Below are positions 1 to 5,878 of a stretch of DNA of 6,242 nucleotides, piece after piece. The stretch spans positions 1-6,242 of the forward strand of contig CAMPHL010000166.1 in the NCBI GenBank assembly GCA_946885905.1. Reading direction: 5' to 3'. The DNA comes from an uncultured Pseudomonadota bacterium (GTDB lineage Bacteria; Pseudomonadota; Gammaproteobacteria; Burkholderiales; Usitatibacteraceae). The first letter of the stretch is position 1. Every line of letters starts with the position of its first letter. The translations under genes and the position numbers were made by a program. A model generated the notes under the pieces. That model did not search any database. It saw nothing but the letters and a program-made list of their open reading frames with translations, and had not been told where the DNA came from.

Positions 1-1
1 G

Positions 2-427
2 AAGAAGATCGGCGCGGCCGCCGAGAAGGTCATCTCGGCCCAGCCCGGTTCGTTCTACGCGTCCCAGGCGGCGCTCATCGCGGCCAAGGCGGCGTTCGAC
101 GCCGGCAACCTCGACCAGGCGCGCAAGCACCTGGAGTGGGTGATGGACAAGGGCGCGGACGTGCATCGCGGCGTGGCGCGCGTGCGGCTCGCCGCCGTGC
201 TGCTCGAGCAGAAGAAGCACGACGAGGCGCTCAAGGTCCTCGACGCCAACAAGGAGCCCGGCTTCGCGGCGCTCGTGGCCGACATGCGTGGCGACGTGAT
301 GCTCGCGCAGGGCCGCCTGGACGAGGCGCGCGCCGCATACCGCCTCGCGATCGAGAAGTCCGATGCGCGCAATCCCGTGAAGGGCATCGCGCAGACCAAG
401 CTCAACGCGCTCGGGGGCGGGCAATGA
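2..427 (+). CDS. yfgM: YfgM family TPR protein, ancillary Sec translocon subunit (5' end outside window)
   Basis: Only the last 141 residues are present; the reading frame is open from base 2, so the start and the N-terminal membrane anchor expected for the family lie upstream. What is visible is a run of helix pairs of the tetratricopeptide type: alanine-rich helices around residues 18-50 (YASQAALIAAKAAF, LDQARKHLEWV), then VRLAAVLLEQKKHDEALKVL (about 61-80). The closing part AALVADMRGDVMLAQGRLDE followed by ARAAY is the best match to YfgM as I remember it (E. coli: AAIVADLRGEALLSKGDKQG). In E. coli, YfgM is an inner-membrane protein with a periplasmic TPR domain that associates with SecYEG and PpiD and passes substrates to periplasmic chaperones; it sits directly before bamB. 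Here its TGA overlaps the bamB ATG (ATGA), which supports cotranscription and translational coupling. Assignment is by sequence resemblance plus position; another TPR protein is unlikely. Confidence 0.87.
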   Translation, partial: KKIGAAAEKVISAQPGSFYASQAALIAAKAAFDAGNLDQARKHLEWVMDKGADVHRGVARVRLAAVLLEQKKHDEALKVLDANKEPGFAALVADMRGDVMLAQGRLDEARAAYRLAIEKSDARNPVKGIAQTKLNALGGGQ

Positions 428-1590
428 TCGCGCGCCCGCTGGCAACGGCCGTCGTGGGGCTGGCACTCGCGACCGGCCTCGCCGGCTGCGGCTCGTGGAA
501 CCCCTTGGTATGGGTGGGCATCATGAGCGACAACGAGCCGAACAAGCCGACGCCGCTCGGACCCGTGACGGGCAAGGTGCTGCCCAAGGCGGTGTGGATC
601 TCCCAGGTCGGCAAGGCGAGCGGATTCGGCTTCCGGCCCGACGTGCAGGACGGCCGCATCTACGCCGCTTCCGAAGAAGGCGCGGTGGTGACGCTCGAGG
701 AGGAGTCCGGCAAGATCGTGTCGCGCGTCGACACCAAGAAAAAGCTTTCGAGCGGCATCGAGGCGGGCGAGGGCCGCCTCATCGTCGGCACGCTCAAGGG
801 CGAGGTGCTCGCGTACGACGCGGCTACCGGCAAGGAAGTCTGGACGAGCTCGGTGGCGGGCGAGGTGATCTCGCCCGCGGCCATCTCGCGCAAGACCGTG
901 GTGGTGCGCACCGCCGACGGGCGCATCTTCGGGCTGGCGATCGAGGACGGCAAGCGCCGCTGGGTGTTCCAGCGCCCGATGCCCGCGCTGCTGCTGCGCA
1001 GCGAATCGGGCGTGAAGGCGATCGACCAGAACGTGGTCGCGGGCTTCGCCAACGGCAAGATGATCGCCCTCGACATCGCCGACGGCACGCTCGTCTGGGA
1101 GGTCACCGTCGCGCAACCGCGGGGCGCGACCGACCTCGAGCGCATCACCGACGTGGCAGGCCTGCCGATCGTGGATGGCGCCAACGTCTGCGCGGCGGCC
1201 TTCCAGGCCAAGGTCGCCTGCTTCGAGATCCAGTCGCGCAACCAGATCTGGTCGCGCGAGCTGTCCACGGCGCTGCCGCTGGCCAACGATGCGCGCTACG
1301 TGTACGTGGTCGACGACAAGGGCGCAGTCCAGGCCCTCGACAAGGGCAGCGGTGCGTCCGTGTGGAAGCAGGACAAGCTGCTCTACCGCAGGCTCACGGC
1401 CCCGCTCGTGGTCGCGGGCGTCGTGGTGGTGGGCGATGGTTTCGGCTACCTGCACGTGCTCTCGACCGAGGACGGTTCGCTCGTGGGGCGCCTCGCCACC
1501 GACGGCTCGGCGATCCTCTCGATGGTGCCCGCGGCGGGCGGCGTCGTGGTGCAGACGGCCAAGGGGGCTGTCGCGCTGGTGCGGTTCTAG
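424..1590 (+). CDS. bamB: Outer membrane protein assembly lipoprotein BamB
   Basis: BamB is a lipoprotein of the BAM complex; it binds BamA at the inner face of the outer membrane and helps fold beta-barrel proteins. The protein has 388 residues (E. coli about 392). It starts with a lipoprotein signal: R4, a hydrophobic core, and lipobox LAGC with acylated Cys22. The rest is an eight-bladed PQQ-type propeller, seen as repeated blade signatures such as VLAYDAATGKEVW, MIALDIADGTLVW and VQALDKGSGASVW. Family-specific stretches are QPRGATDLERITDV from residue 231 and DKLLYRRLTAPLVV followed by VGDGFGYLHV. In E. coli, L192, L194, R195, D246 and D248 are reported as BamA contacts; the matching positions here are L189, L191, R192, D243 and A245, so the last aspartate is absent. 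The ATG overlaps the yfgM stop, with a GGGGGCGGG stretch just upstream as a likely ribosome site. The longer frame open further upstream overlaps yfgM and lacks any signal, so ATG 424 is preferred. Confidence 0.97.
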   Translation: MIARPLATAVVGLALATGLAGCGSWNPLVWVGIMSDNEPNKPTPLGPVTGKVLPKAVWISQVGKASGFGFRPDVQDGRIYAASEEGAVVTLEEESGKIVSRVDTKKKLSSGIEAGEGRLIVGTLKGEVLAYDAATGKEVWTSSVAGEVISPAAISRKTVVVRTADGRIFGLAIEDGKRRWVFQRPMPALLLRSESGVKAIDQNVVAGFANGKMIALDIADGTLVWEVTVAQPRGATDLERITDVAGLPIVDGANVCAAAFQAKVACFEIQSRNQIWSRELSTALPLANDARYVYVVDDKGAVQALDKGSGASVWKQDKLLYRRLTAPLVVAGVVVVGDGFGYLHVLSTEDGSLVGRLATDGSAILSMVPAAGGVVVQTAKGAVALVRF

Positions 1591-1607
1591 CGCTGGTGCG
1601 CTTTTAG
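1573..1607 (+). repeat. Tandem duplication of the bamB 3' end, including the stop codon
   Basis: GCGCTGGTGCGGTTCTAG (1573-1590) is followed at a 17-base period by GCGCTGGTGCGCTTTTAG (1590-1607), sharing one G. Both read Ala-Leu-Val-Arg-Phe-stop, but the second is out of frame with bamB and lies after its stop. The only two differences (CGG/CGC and TTC/TTT) are synonymous. The second copy is untranslated as part of bamB. Confidence 0.85.
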
Positions 1608-1615
1608 AAGGAAGA

Positions 1616-1751
1616 AGGCAGGAACACGGATGAACACGGATGAAACGGATAAAGACGGATAAAGCCTGCCTGCGCCAAACGCAGCCACGAAAACAATTAT
1701 TGGGGTTATCCGTGTTCATCCGTTTCATCCGTTTCATCCGTGTTCCTGCCT
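1616..1751. repeat. Imperfect palindrome built of short ACGGATGAA-like units (dispersed-repeat type)
   Basis: The left arm (about 1616-1666) is a run of units such as ACGGATGAAC, ACGGATGAA and ACGGATAAAG. The right arm (about 1702-1751) is the same kind of run inverted. The outer 18 bases GGCAGGAACACGGATGAA (1617-1634) pair perfectly with 1733-1750. After one bulged C (1635), ACGGATGAAACGGAT (1636-1650) pairs perfectly with 1718-1732. Beyond that the arms still match in ACGGATAA. The loop includes a small hairpin CTGCG-CCAAA-CGCAG (1670-1684). From memory, this ACGGATGAA wording recurs between genes of many environmental bacterial genomes and yields spurious peptides such as FIRFIRVHPCS; that is recollection, not a search. 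There is no transposase and no T-run, so it is neither an insertion sequence nor a classical terminator. Confidence 0.85.
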
Positions 1752-1770
1752 GCTGGTTTCCAAAAACTGA

Positions 1771-3165
1771 ATGAAACCCACCGTAGTCCTCGTCGGGCGG
1801 CCGAACGTCGGCAAGTCGACCCTCTTCAACCGCCTCACGCGCTCCCGCGACGCGCTCGTGGCCGACCAGCCCGGGCTCACGCGCGACCGCCACTACGGCC
1901 GCGGGCGGATGGGCGAGAAGCCTTTCATCGTCGTGGACACCGGCGGCTTCGAGCCGGTGAATGCCGAGGGCGTCTACGTCGAGATGGCGCGCCAGGCGCG
2001 CGAGGCCATCGCCGAGGCCGACGTCATCATCTTCGTGACCGATGGCCGCGCGGGCCTGGCACCCCAGGACAAGCGCATCGCGCAGCAGTTGCGTGAAGCG
2101 CGCGCGCCGGTCTTCCTCGCGGTCAACAAGACCGAAGGCATGCGCGAGGAAGTCGTGACGGCCGAATTCCACGAGCTCGCCCTGGGCGAGCCCCATGCCA
2201 TCTCCGCCGAGCACGGCGAGGGCGTGCGCAGCCTCATCGCCGACGCGCTCGAGCCCTTCGAACCCGAGAGCGCGCAGGAGGAGGTTGCGGACCATCCGCG
2301 CGTGGCCATCGTCGGCCGTCCGAACGTCGGCAAGTCCACGCTCGTCAATCGCCTGCTGGGCGAGGAGCGCGTCATCGCCTTCGACCAGCCCGGGACCACG
2401 CGCGATGCGATCGAGGTCGAGCTGGAATGGGAAGGGCGCCGCTACACGCTCATCGACACCGCGGGCATCCGGCGCAAGGGCAAGGTGTTCGAGGCGGTGG
2501 AGAAGTTCTCGGTCGTGAAGACGCTGCAGGCGATCGAGCGCGCCCATGTCGTGGTGCTCATGGTCGACGCGGAATCGGGCATCGCCGAGCAGGATGCCCA
2601 CATCGCGGGTTACATCCTCGAGGCCGGGCGCGCGCTCGTGGTGGCCGTCAACAAGTGGGACGCGGTGCCCCCGGACCAGCGCGAGGACGTGATCGACGGC
2701 CTCGAGAGGAAGCTCCAGTTCCTCGCCTTCGCCGAGTTCGCACGCATCTCCGCGCGCCACGGCACGGGCATCAAGCCCCTGCTCAAGTCGGTGGACTGCG
2801 CATTCGCCGCCGCGATGGCGAAGCTGCCGACTCCGCGGCTCACGCGCGTGCTCCAGGATGCCGTTACGCAACAGCAGCCGCCGCGCGACGGGCGCTTTCG
2901 CCCGAAGATGAAGTACGCGCACCAGGGCGGATCGAATCCGCCGGTGGTCGTGATCCACGGCAGCGGGCTGGACGGCGTGAAGATCCCGTACAAGCGCTAT
3001 CTCGAAAACACGTTCCGCGACGCTTTCAAGCTCAAGGGGACCCCGATGCGCATCGAGTTGAAGTCGAGCGTGAATCCCTTCGAAGGCAAGCGTAAGCCCT
3101 TGACGGAAAAGCAGGATGCGCAGCGCCGGCGGCGCAAGATCATCAACAAGCGCCGCTACGGGTAA
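1771..3165 (+). CDS. der: Double-domain ribosome assembly GTPase Der (EngA)
   Basis: Der is an essential GTPase with two consecutive G domains and a C-terminal KH-like domain; it acts in late maturation of the 50S subunit. The product has 464 residues. G domain 1 shows GRPNVGKST at 9-17, DTGG at 56-59, NKTE at 119-122 and SAEHGEG from 145. G domain 2 shows GRPNVGKST at 182-190, DTAG at 229-232, NKWD at 294-297 and SARHGTG from 327. The KH-like part (about 350-464) contains [17 protein letters not shown] and ends in a basic tail. The linker between the G domains (about 162-177) is short compared with the long acidic linker of E. coli Der. ATG 1771 places the first P-loop at residue 9, as in other Der proteins, so the start is secure. 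No Shine-Dalgarno is visible in the 19 bases between the upstream palindrome and the ATG, which is unusual for an essential gene. Confidence 0.98.
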   Translation: MKPTVVLVGRPNVGKSTLFNRLTRSRDALVADQPGLTRDRHYGRGRMGEKPFIVVDTGGFEPVNAEGVYVEMARQAREAIAEADVIIFVTDGRAGLAPQDKRIAQQLREARAPVFLAVNKTEGMREEVVTAEFHELALGEPHAISAEHGEGVRSLIADALEPFEPESAQEEVADHPRVAIVGRPNVGKSTLVNRLLGEERVIAFDQPGTTRDAIEVELEWEGRRYTLIDTAGIRRKGKVFEAVEKFSVVKTLQAIERAHVVVLMVDAESGIAEQDAHIAGYILEAGRALVVAVNKWDAVPPDQREDVIDGLERKLQFLAFAEFARISARHGTGIKPLLKSVDCAFAAAMAKLPTPRLTRVLQDAVTQQQPPRDGRFRPKMKYAHQGGSNPPVVVIHGSGLDGVKIPYKRYLENTFRDAFKLKGTPMRIELKSSVNPFEGKRKPLTEKQDAQRRRRKIINKRRYG

Positions 3166-3178
3166 GGAACTCGCTCCA

Positions 3179-3197
3179 TCCGACGCTGTCGGTCGGA
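3179..3197. repeat. Small inverted repeat between der and hfq
   Basis: TCCGAC (3179-3184) and GTCGGA (3192-3197) form a 6-base dyad with a 7-base spacer. An alternative, tighter hairpin CCGAC-GCT-GTCGG uses 3180-3192. It lies 14 bases after the der stop and just upstream of the proposed hfq -10 element. No T-run follows, so an intrinsic terminator is not supported; an operator or a processing or stability stem is possible. Short dyads are common by chance in GC-rich DNA. Confidence 0.4.
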
Positions 3198-3203
3198 CGT
3201 AGG

Positions 3204-3212
3204 TGGCATAAT
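3204..3212 (+). promoter_or_regulatory. Candidate extended -10 promoter for hfq
   Basis: TGGCATAAT reads as an extended -10 element: TG, one base, then CATAAT, five of six matches to TATAAT. It stands out as an AT-rich island in GC-rich DNA. No convincing -35 hexamer is seen 16-18 bases upstream, which extended -10 promoters can tolerate. Transcription would start near 3219 and give a leader of roughly 58 bases. A promoter directly before hfq would let the RNA chaperone and the hfl genes be expressed apart from bamB-der. The same bases also resemble a sigma-54 site, which I rate lower. Confidence 0.5.
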
Positions 3213-3276
3213 TGATGCGTAGTCAAGTACGGCCCGGCATAGACTGGGACAACCCGCTTCACAAAAGGGGACAACA

Positions 3277-3516
3277 ATGAGCAACAAGGGTCAGCTTCTC
3301 CAGGATCCCTTCCTCAACACCCTCCGCAAGGAACACGTTCCGGTCAGCATCTACCTCGTGAACGGCATCAAGCTGCAGGGCCAGATCGAATCGTTCGACC
3401 AGTACGTCGTGCTTCTCAAGAACACGGTGACCCAGATGGTATACAAGCACGCCATCTCCACCGTGGTGCCGGCGCGTCCGGTATCCGTCCCGCTTGAGCA
3501 TCCGCAAGACTCCTGA
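3277..3516 (+). CDS. hfq: RNA chaperone Hfq, short-tail form
   Basis: Hfq forms a hexameric ring that pairs small RNAs with mRNAs and affects RNA stability and translation in the cytoplasm. The protein has 79 residues and almost all of it is the Sm-like core. Near-identity to E. coli is visible in QDPFLN (9-14), [20 protein letters not shown] (21-40), and [11 protein letters not shown] (55-65), which holds the proximal-face RNA-binding YKH. Residues Q9, D10, K32, Y56, K57 and H58 correspond to known RNA-contact positions. The rim patch RRER of E. coli is RKEH (17-20) here, typical of Betaproteobacteria. The C-terminal tail is only about 12 residues and ends in acidic PQDS, unlike the roughly 100-residue E. 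coli protein. A purine-rich AAAAGGGG (3263-3270) six bases before the ATG is a good ribosome site. Its 3' end overlaps hflX. Confidence 0.98.
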   Translation: MSNKGQLLQDPFLNTLRKEHVPVSIYLVNGIKLQGQIESFDQYVVLLKNTVTQMVYKHAISTVVPARPVSVPLEHPQDS

Positions 3517-4630
3517 GCGCCCGCGCGCGGTTCTCGTAAGCCTCGACATCGGCGCGAAGGACGACGGCGAGCGGGCCGCCGAAGCCGCGCGCCTGGTCGA
3601 CAGCGCCGGGGCCGAGGTCGCCGAGGTGATCCGCGGACGGCGCGACCGGCCCGATGCCAAGACCTTCGCGGGCTCGGGCAAGGTGGACGAGATCCGCGAT
3701 TGCCTGGGCCTGCACGACGCGCAGATCGTGGTCTTCGACCGCGAGCTGTCCGCCGCCCAGGTGCGCAACCTCGAACGCGCTCTCTCCGAAGGCGGCAAGG
3801 AAGTGCTGGTTTACGACCGCACCGACGTGATCCTCGACATCTTCGCGCAGCGTGCCCGCTCCCACGAGGGCAAGCTCCAGGTCGAGCTGGCCCGCCTCGA
3901 GCACCTGTCCACGAGGCTGGTGCGGGGCTGGACCCACCTCGAGCGCCAGCGCGGCTCGCTCGGGAAGACGGGCGGCCCGGGCGAGAAGCAGATCGAACTG
4001 GACCGCCGCATGATCGGCGAGCGCGTGAAGAAGCTGAAGGAGCGCATCGCCAAGGTCGGCCGCGTGCGCGAAACGCAACGTGCCCGCCGCGCGCGCTCGG
4101 GGGTTCTGCGCGTCGCGATCGTGGGCTACACGAACGCGGGCAAGACCACGCTGTTCAATCGCCTCGCCCAGTCGAAGGGCTACGCCGCCGACCAGCTGTT
4201 CGCGACGCTGGACACCACGACGCGCCGCGTCTACCTGGGCGAGGGCGCGCAGATCACGATCTCGGACACGGTGGGATTCGTGCGCGAGCTGCCGCACATG
4301 CTGGTGGACGCCTTCCGGGCGACGCTCGAAGAGAGCGTGGAGGCGGACCTGCTCCTGCACGTGGTCGACGCGGCGAGTGCCACGCGCGACGAGCAGATCG
4401 CGGCGGTGAACACCGTGCTCGAGGAGATCGGCGCCCGCGCCGTGCCGCAGATCGTGGTCTTCAACCAGATCGACCGCGTGCCCGGCATGCACCCCGAGGT
4501 CATGCGCGACTCTTCTGGTAACATTTTGAATATCAAGGTAAGTGCGTTGACGGGGGCCGGCATCGACGGCCTGCGGGACGCGCTCGCCGAAGTCGCCCGC
4601 AACGAAGGCTCGCTGCCCACCGCTGCTTGA
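3494..4630 (+). CDS. hflX: Ribosome-associated GTPase HflX
   Basis: HflX is a GTPase that binds the 50S subunit and splits or rescues stalled 70S ribosomes, notably after heat stress. The product has 378 residues (E. coli about 426). The N-terminal HflX domain covers about 12-200, including [11 protein letters not shown] (57-67), [14 protein letters not shown] (81-94) and the glycine-rich [19 protein letters not shown] (154-172). The G domain has GYTNAGKTT (211-219), ATLDTTTRR (237-245) with the switch I threonines, DTVGF (258-262), NQID (324-327) and SALTGAG (350-356). G4 normally reads NKxD, so Q325 is a departure. The protein ends about 20 residues after G5, so the C-terminal extension is very short. 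TTG 3494 is the only usable start: the frame has a stop at 3428 upstream, no ATG or GTG between, and the next GTG would remove about 44 conserved residues. It overlaps hfq by 23 bases with no clear Shine-Dalgarno, suggesting translational coupling. The gene is certain, the exact start less so. Confidence 0.95.
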   Translation: MSIRKTPERPRAVLVSLDIGAKDDGERAAEAARLVDSAGAEVAEVIRGRRDRPDAKTFAGSGKVDEIRDCLGLHDAQIVVFDRELSAAQVRNLERALSEGGKEVLVYDRTDVILDIFAQRARSHEGKLQVELARLEHLSTRLVRGWTHLERQRGSLGKTGGPGEKQIELDRRMIGERVKKLKERIAKVGRVRETQRARRARSGVLRVAIVGYTNAGKTTLFNRLAQSKGYAADQLFATLDTTTRRVYLGEGAQITISDTVGFVRELPHMLVDAFRATLEESVEADLLLHVVDAASATRDEQIAAVNTVLEEIGARAVPQIVVFNQIDRVPGMHPEVMRDSSGNILNIKVSALTGAGIDGLRDALAEVARNEGSLPTAA

Positions 4631-4636
4631 AGCAGC
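4622..4636 (+). repeat. Dyad at the hflX stop codon
   Basis: GCTGCT (4622-4627) and AGCAGC (4631-4636) are exact inverted repeats, and the loop between them is the hflX stop TGA. No T-run follows (TGGGGTTGG), so it is not an ordinary intrinsic terminator. It may be a chance dyad or a small mRNA stem that affects termination or release at hflX. Confidence 0.4.
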
Positions 4637-4665
4637 TGGGGTTGGCCGCCACTTGATCAACTCCC

Positions 4666-4699
4666 GACCCTCTCCCTGACCCTCTCCCCAAGGAGAGGG
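4666..4699. repeat. CCCTCTCC dispersed-repeat hairpin in the hflK leader
   Basis: GACCCTCTCCC occurs twice, at 4666-4676 and 4678-4688, a 12-base period. The second copy forms a perfect 8-base stem CCCTCTCC (4680-4687), loop CCAA, GGAGAGGG (4692-4699). From memory, this CCCTCTCC/GGAGAGGG wording is a common intergenic repeat in Betaproteobacteria and other environmental genomes, often translated by mistake as GEGQGEG-like peptides. The purine arm (AAGGAG from 4690) is also the only Shine-Dalgarno-like sequence before hflK. Confidence 0.75.
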
Positions 4700-4714
4700 G
4701 AAAACGCCAAGACA

Positions 4715-5878
4715 ATGCCCCCGCCGAACGACGGTCCGCCGGACCTCGACGAAATACTCAGGAAACTGCAGCAGAAGATCACGGGCCTCTTCGGCGCCCG
4801 CCCGCGCCCGGAAGGCCCGCGGCTGGGCGGCGGCCAGATGCCCGGCATGGGCGCCGCCATGGGCGGAGGGCTCATCTTCATCGTCCTGCTCATCGTGGCC
4901 GTATGGCTCGCGAGCGGCTTCTACATCGTGGAGGAAGGCCGCCGCGGCGTGGTCCTGCGCCTGGGCCGCTACCTCGAGACGACCATGCCGGGGCCGCGCT
5001 GGCACGTCCCGTATCCGATCGAGTCGGTCGAGGTCGTGAACGTGGCGGGCGTGCGCACCGTGGAAGTCGGCTACCGCGGCACCTCGAGGAACAAGGAGAA
5101 GGACGAGGCGCTCATGCTCACGGACGACGAGAACATCGTCGACGTGCAGTTCGCCGTCCAGTACACGTTGAAGAGCCCCGAGGACTTCCTCTTCAACAAC
5201 CGCAATCCCGAGGACAACGTGCGCCAGGCCGCCGAGACATCGATCCGCGAGGTGGTGGGCAAGAGCAAGATGGACTTCGTGCTCAACCAGGGGCGAAGCG
5301 AGATCACGGCGCGCGTGAAGGTATTGATGCAGCAGATCCTCGATCGCTACAAGACCGGCATCAACATCACCACGGTGAACCTGCAGAACGTCCAGCCGCC
5401 GGACCAGGTCCAGGCCGCCTTCGACGACGCGGTGCGCGCGGGCCAGGACCGCGAGCGCTCCAAGAACGAGGGCCAGGCGTATGCCAACGACGTCGTGCCC
5501 AAGGCGCGCGGCGTGGCCGCGCGCCTGATCGAGGAAGCCAACGGCTACAAGCAGAGCGTGGTGAGCACGGCCCAGGGCGATGCCTCGCGCTTCCGGGCGA
5601 TCCTCACCGAGTACGAGAAGGCGCCGCAGGTGACCCGCGAGCGCATCTACCTCGACACCATGCAGCAGATCCTGGGCTCCACCAGCAAGGTGATCGTGGA
5701 CCAGAAAGGCGGGCAGAACCTGCTGTACCTTCCGTTGAACGAGCTCATGCGCATGAGCGGACAGGCCGGCGCGGAGGCGCGGGTGTCGACGGCGGAGACG
5801 GTGCAGGCACCCGTCCCGGAATCGATCCCATCGCGGCGCGACAGCCTGCGCTCGCGCGAACGGGAGGCCGCACGATGA
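4715..5878 (+). CDS. hflK: FtsH protease modulator HflK (SPFH/band 7 family)
   Basis: HflK forms a large ring with HflC in the inner membrane that encloses the FtsH (HflB) protease and tunes its attack on membrane proteins. The product has 387 residues (E. coli about 419). It opens with the family signature GPPDLDE (7-13), then a glycine- and proline-rich stretch, one membrane segment (about 52-71, GLIFIVLLIVAVWLASGF), and the SPFH domain from about 71 (YIVEEGRRGVVLRLGRY, PGPRWHVPYPIE). The middle, with NIVDVQFAVQY and the helical part from NQGRSEITARV onward, matches HflK well. TTVNLQNVQPPDQVQAAFDD (about 214-233) and LPLNELMRMSG near the end are also typical. The polar N-terminal tail is shorter than in most relatives I know. 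ATG 4715 is the first start in frame. The best ribosome site, AGGAGAGGG at 4691-4699, lies 15 bases upstream, longer than usual, and within a hairpin. The TGA overlaps the hflC ATG. Confidence 0.97.
   Translation: MPPPNDGPPDLDEILRKLQQKITGLFGARPRPEGPRLGGGQMPGMGAAMGGGLIFIVLLIVAVWLASGFYIVEEGRRGVVLRLGRYLETTMPGPRWHVPYPIESVEVVNVAGVRTVEVGYRGTSRNKEKDEALMLTDDENIVDVQFAVQYTLKSPEDFLFNNRNPEDNVRQAAETSIREVVGKSKMDFVLNQGRSEITARVKVLMQQILDRYKTGINITTVNLQNVQPPDQVQAAFDDAVRAGQDRERSKNEGQAYANDVVPKARGVAARLIEEANGYKQSVVSTAQGDASRFRAILTEYEKAPQVTRERIYLDTMQQILGSTSKVIVDQKGGQNLLYLPLNELMRMSGQAGAEARVSTAETVQAPVPESIPSRRDSLRSREREAAR

Noticed and set aside
136..423. Extension of bamB upstream to a GTG at 136
   Set aside because: The extra 96 codons overlap yfgM in another frame, are Arg-rich, and would bury the lipoprotein signal. 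ATG 424 gives a proper lipobox at Cys22.
1616..1751. CRISPR array or intrinsic terminator at the short repeated units
   Set aside because: The units are 9-10 bases with no spacers, arranged as two inverted runs, and no T-run follows the hairpin.
2125..2136. NKTE instead of NKxD in the first G domain of Der
   Set aside because: As I recall, NKxEG at this site is common in Betaproteobacterial Der proteins, so it is a lineage feature and not a defect.
55..2958. A very long open frame on the - strand (967 codons) across yfgM, bamB and der
   Set aside because: It lies antisense to three well-identified genes, has a low-complexity Arg/His/Ala/Asp-rich translation with no recognisable domain, and runs through the intergenic palindrome. 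Long antisense frames are expected in GC-rich coding DNA.
3204..3218. Sigma-54 promoter as the primary call for hfq
   Set aside because: The GG-N10-GC spacing fits, but CG after TGGCA is replaced by TA and the -12 element is ATGC instead of TTGC. The extended -10 reading explains the same bases better.
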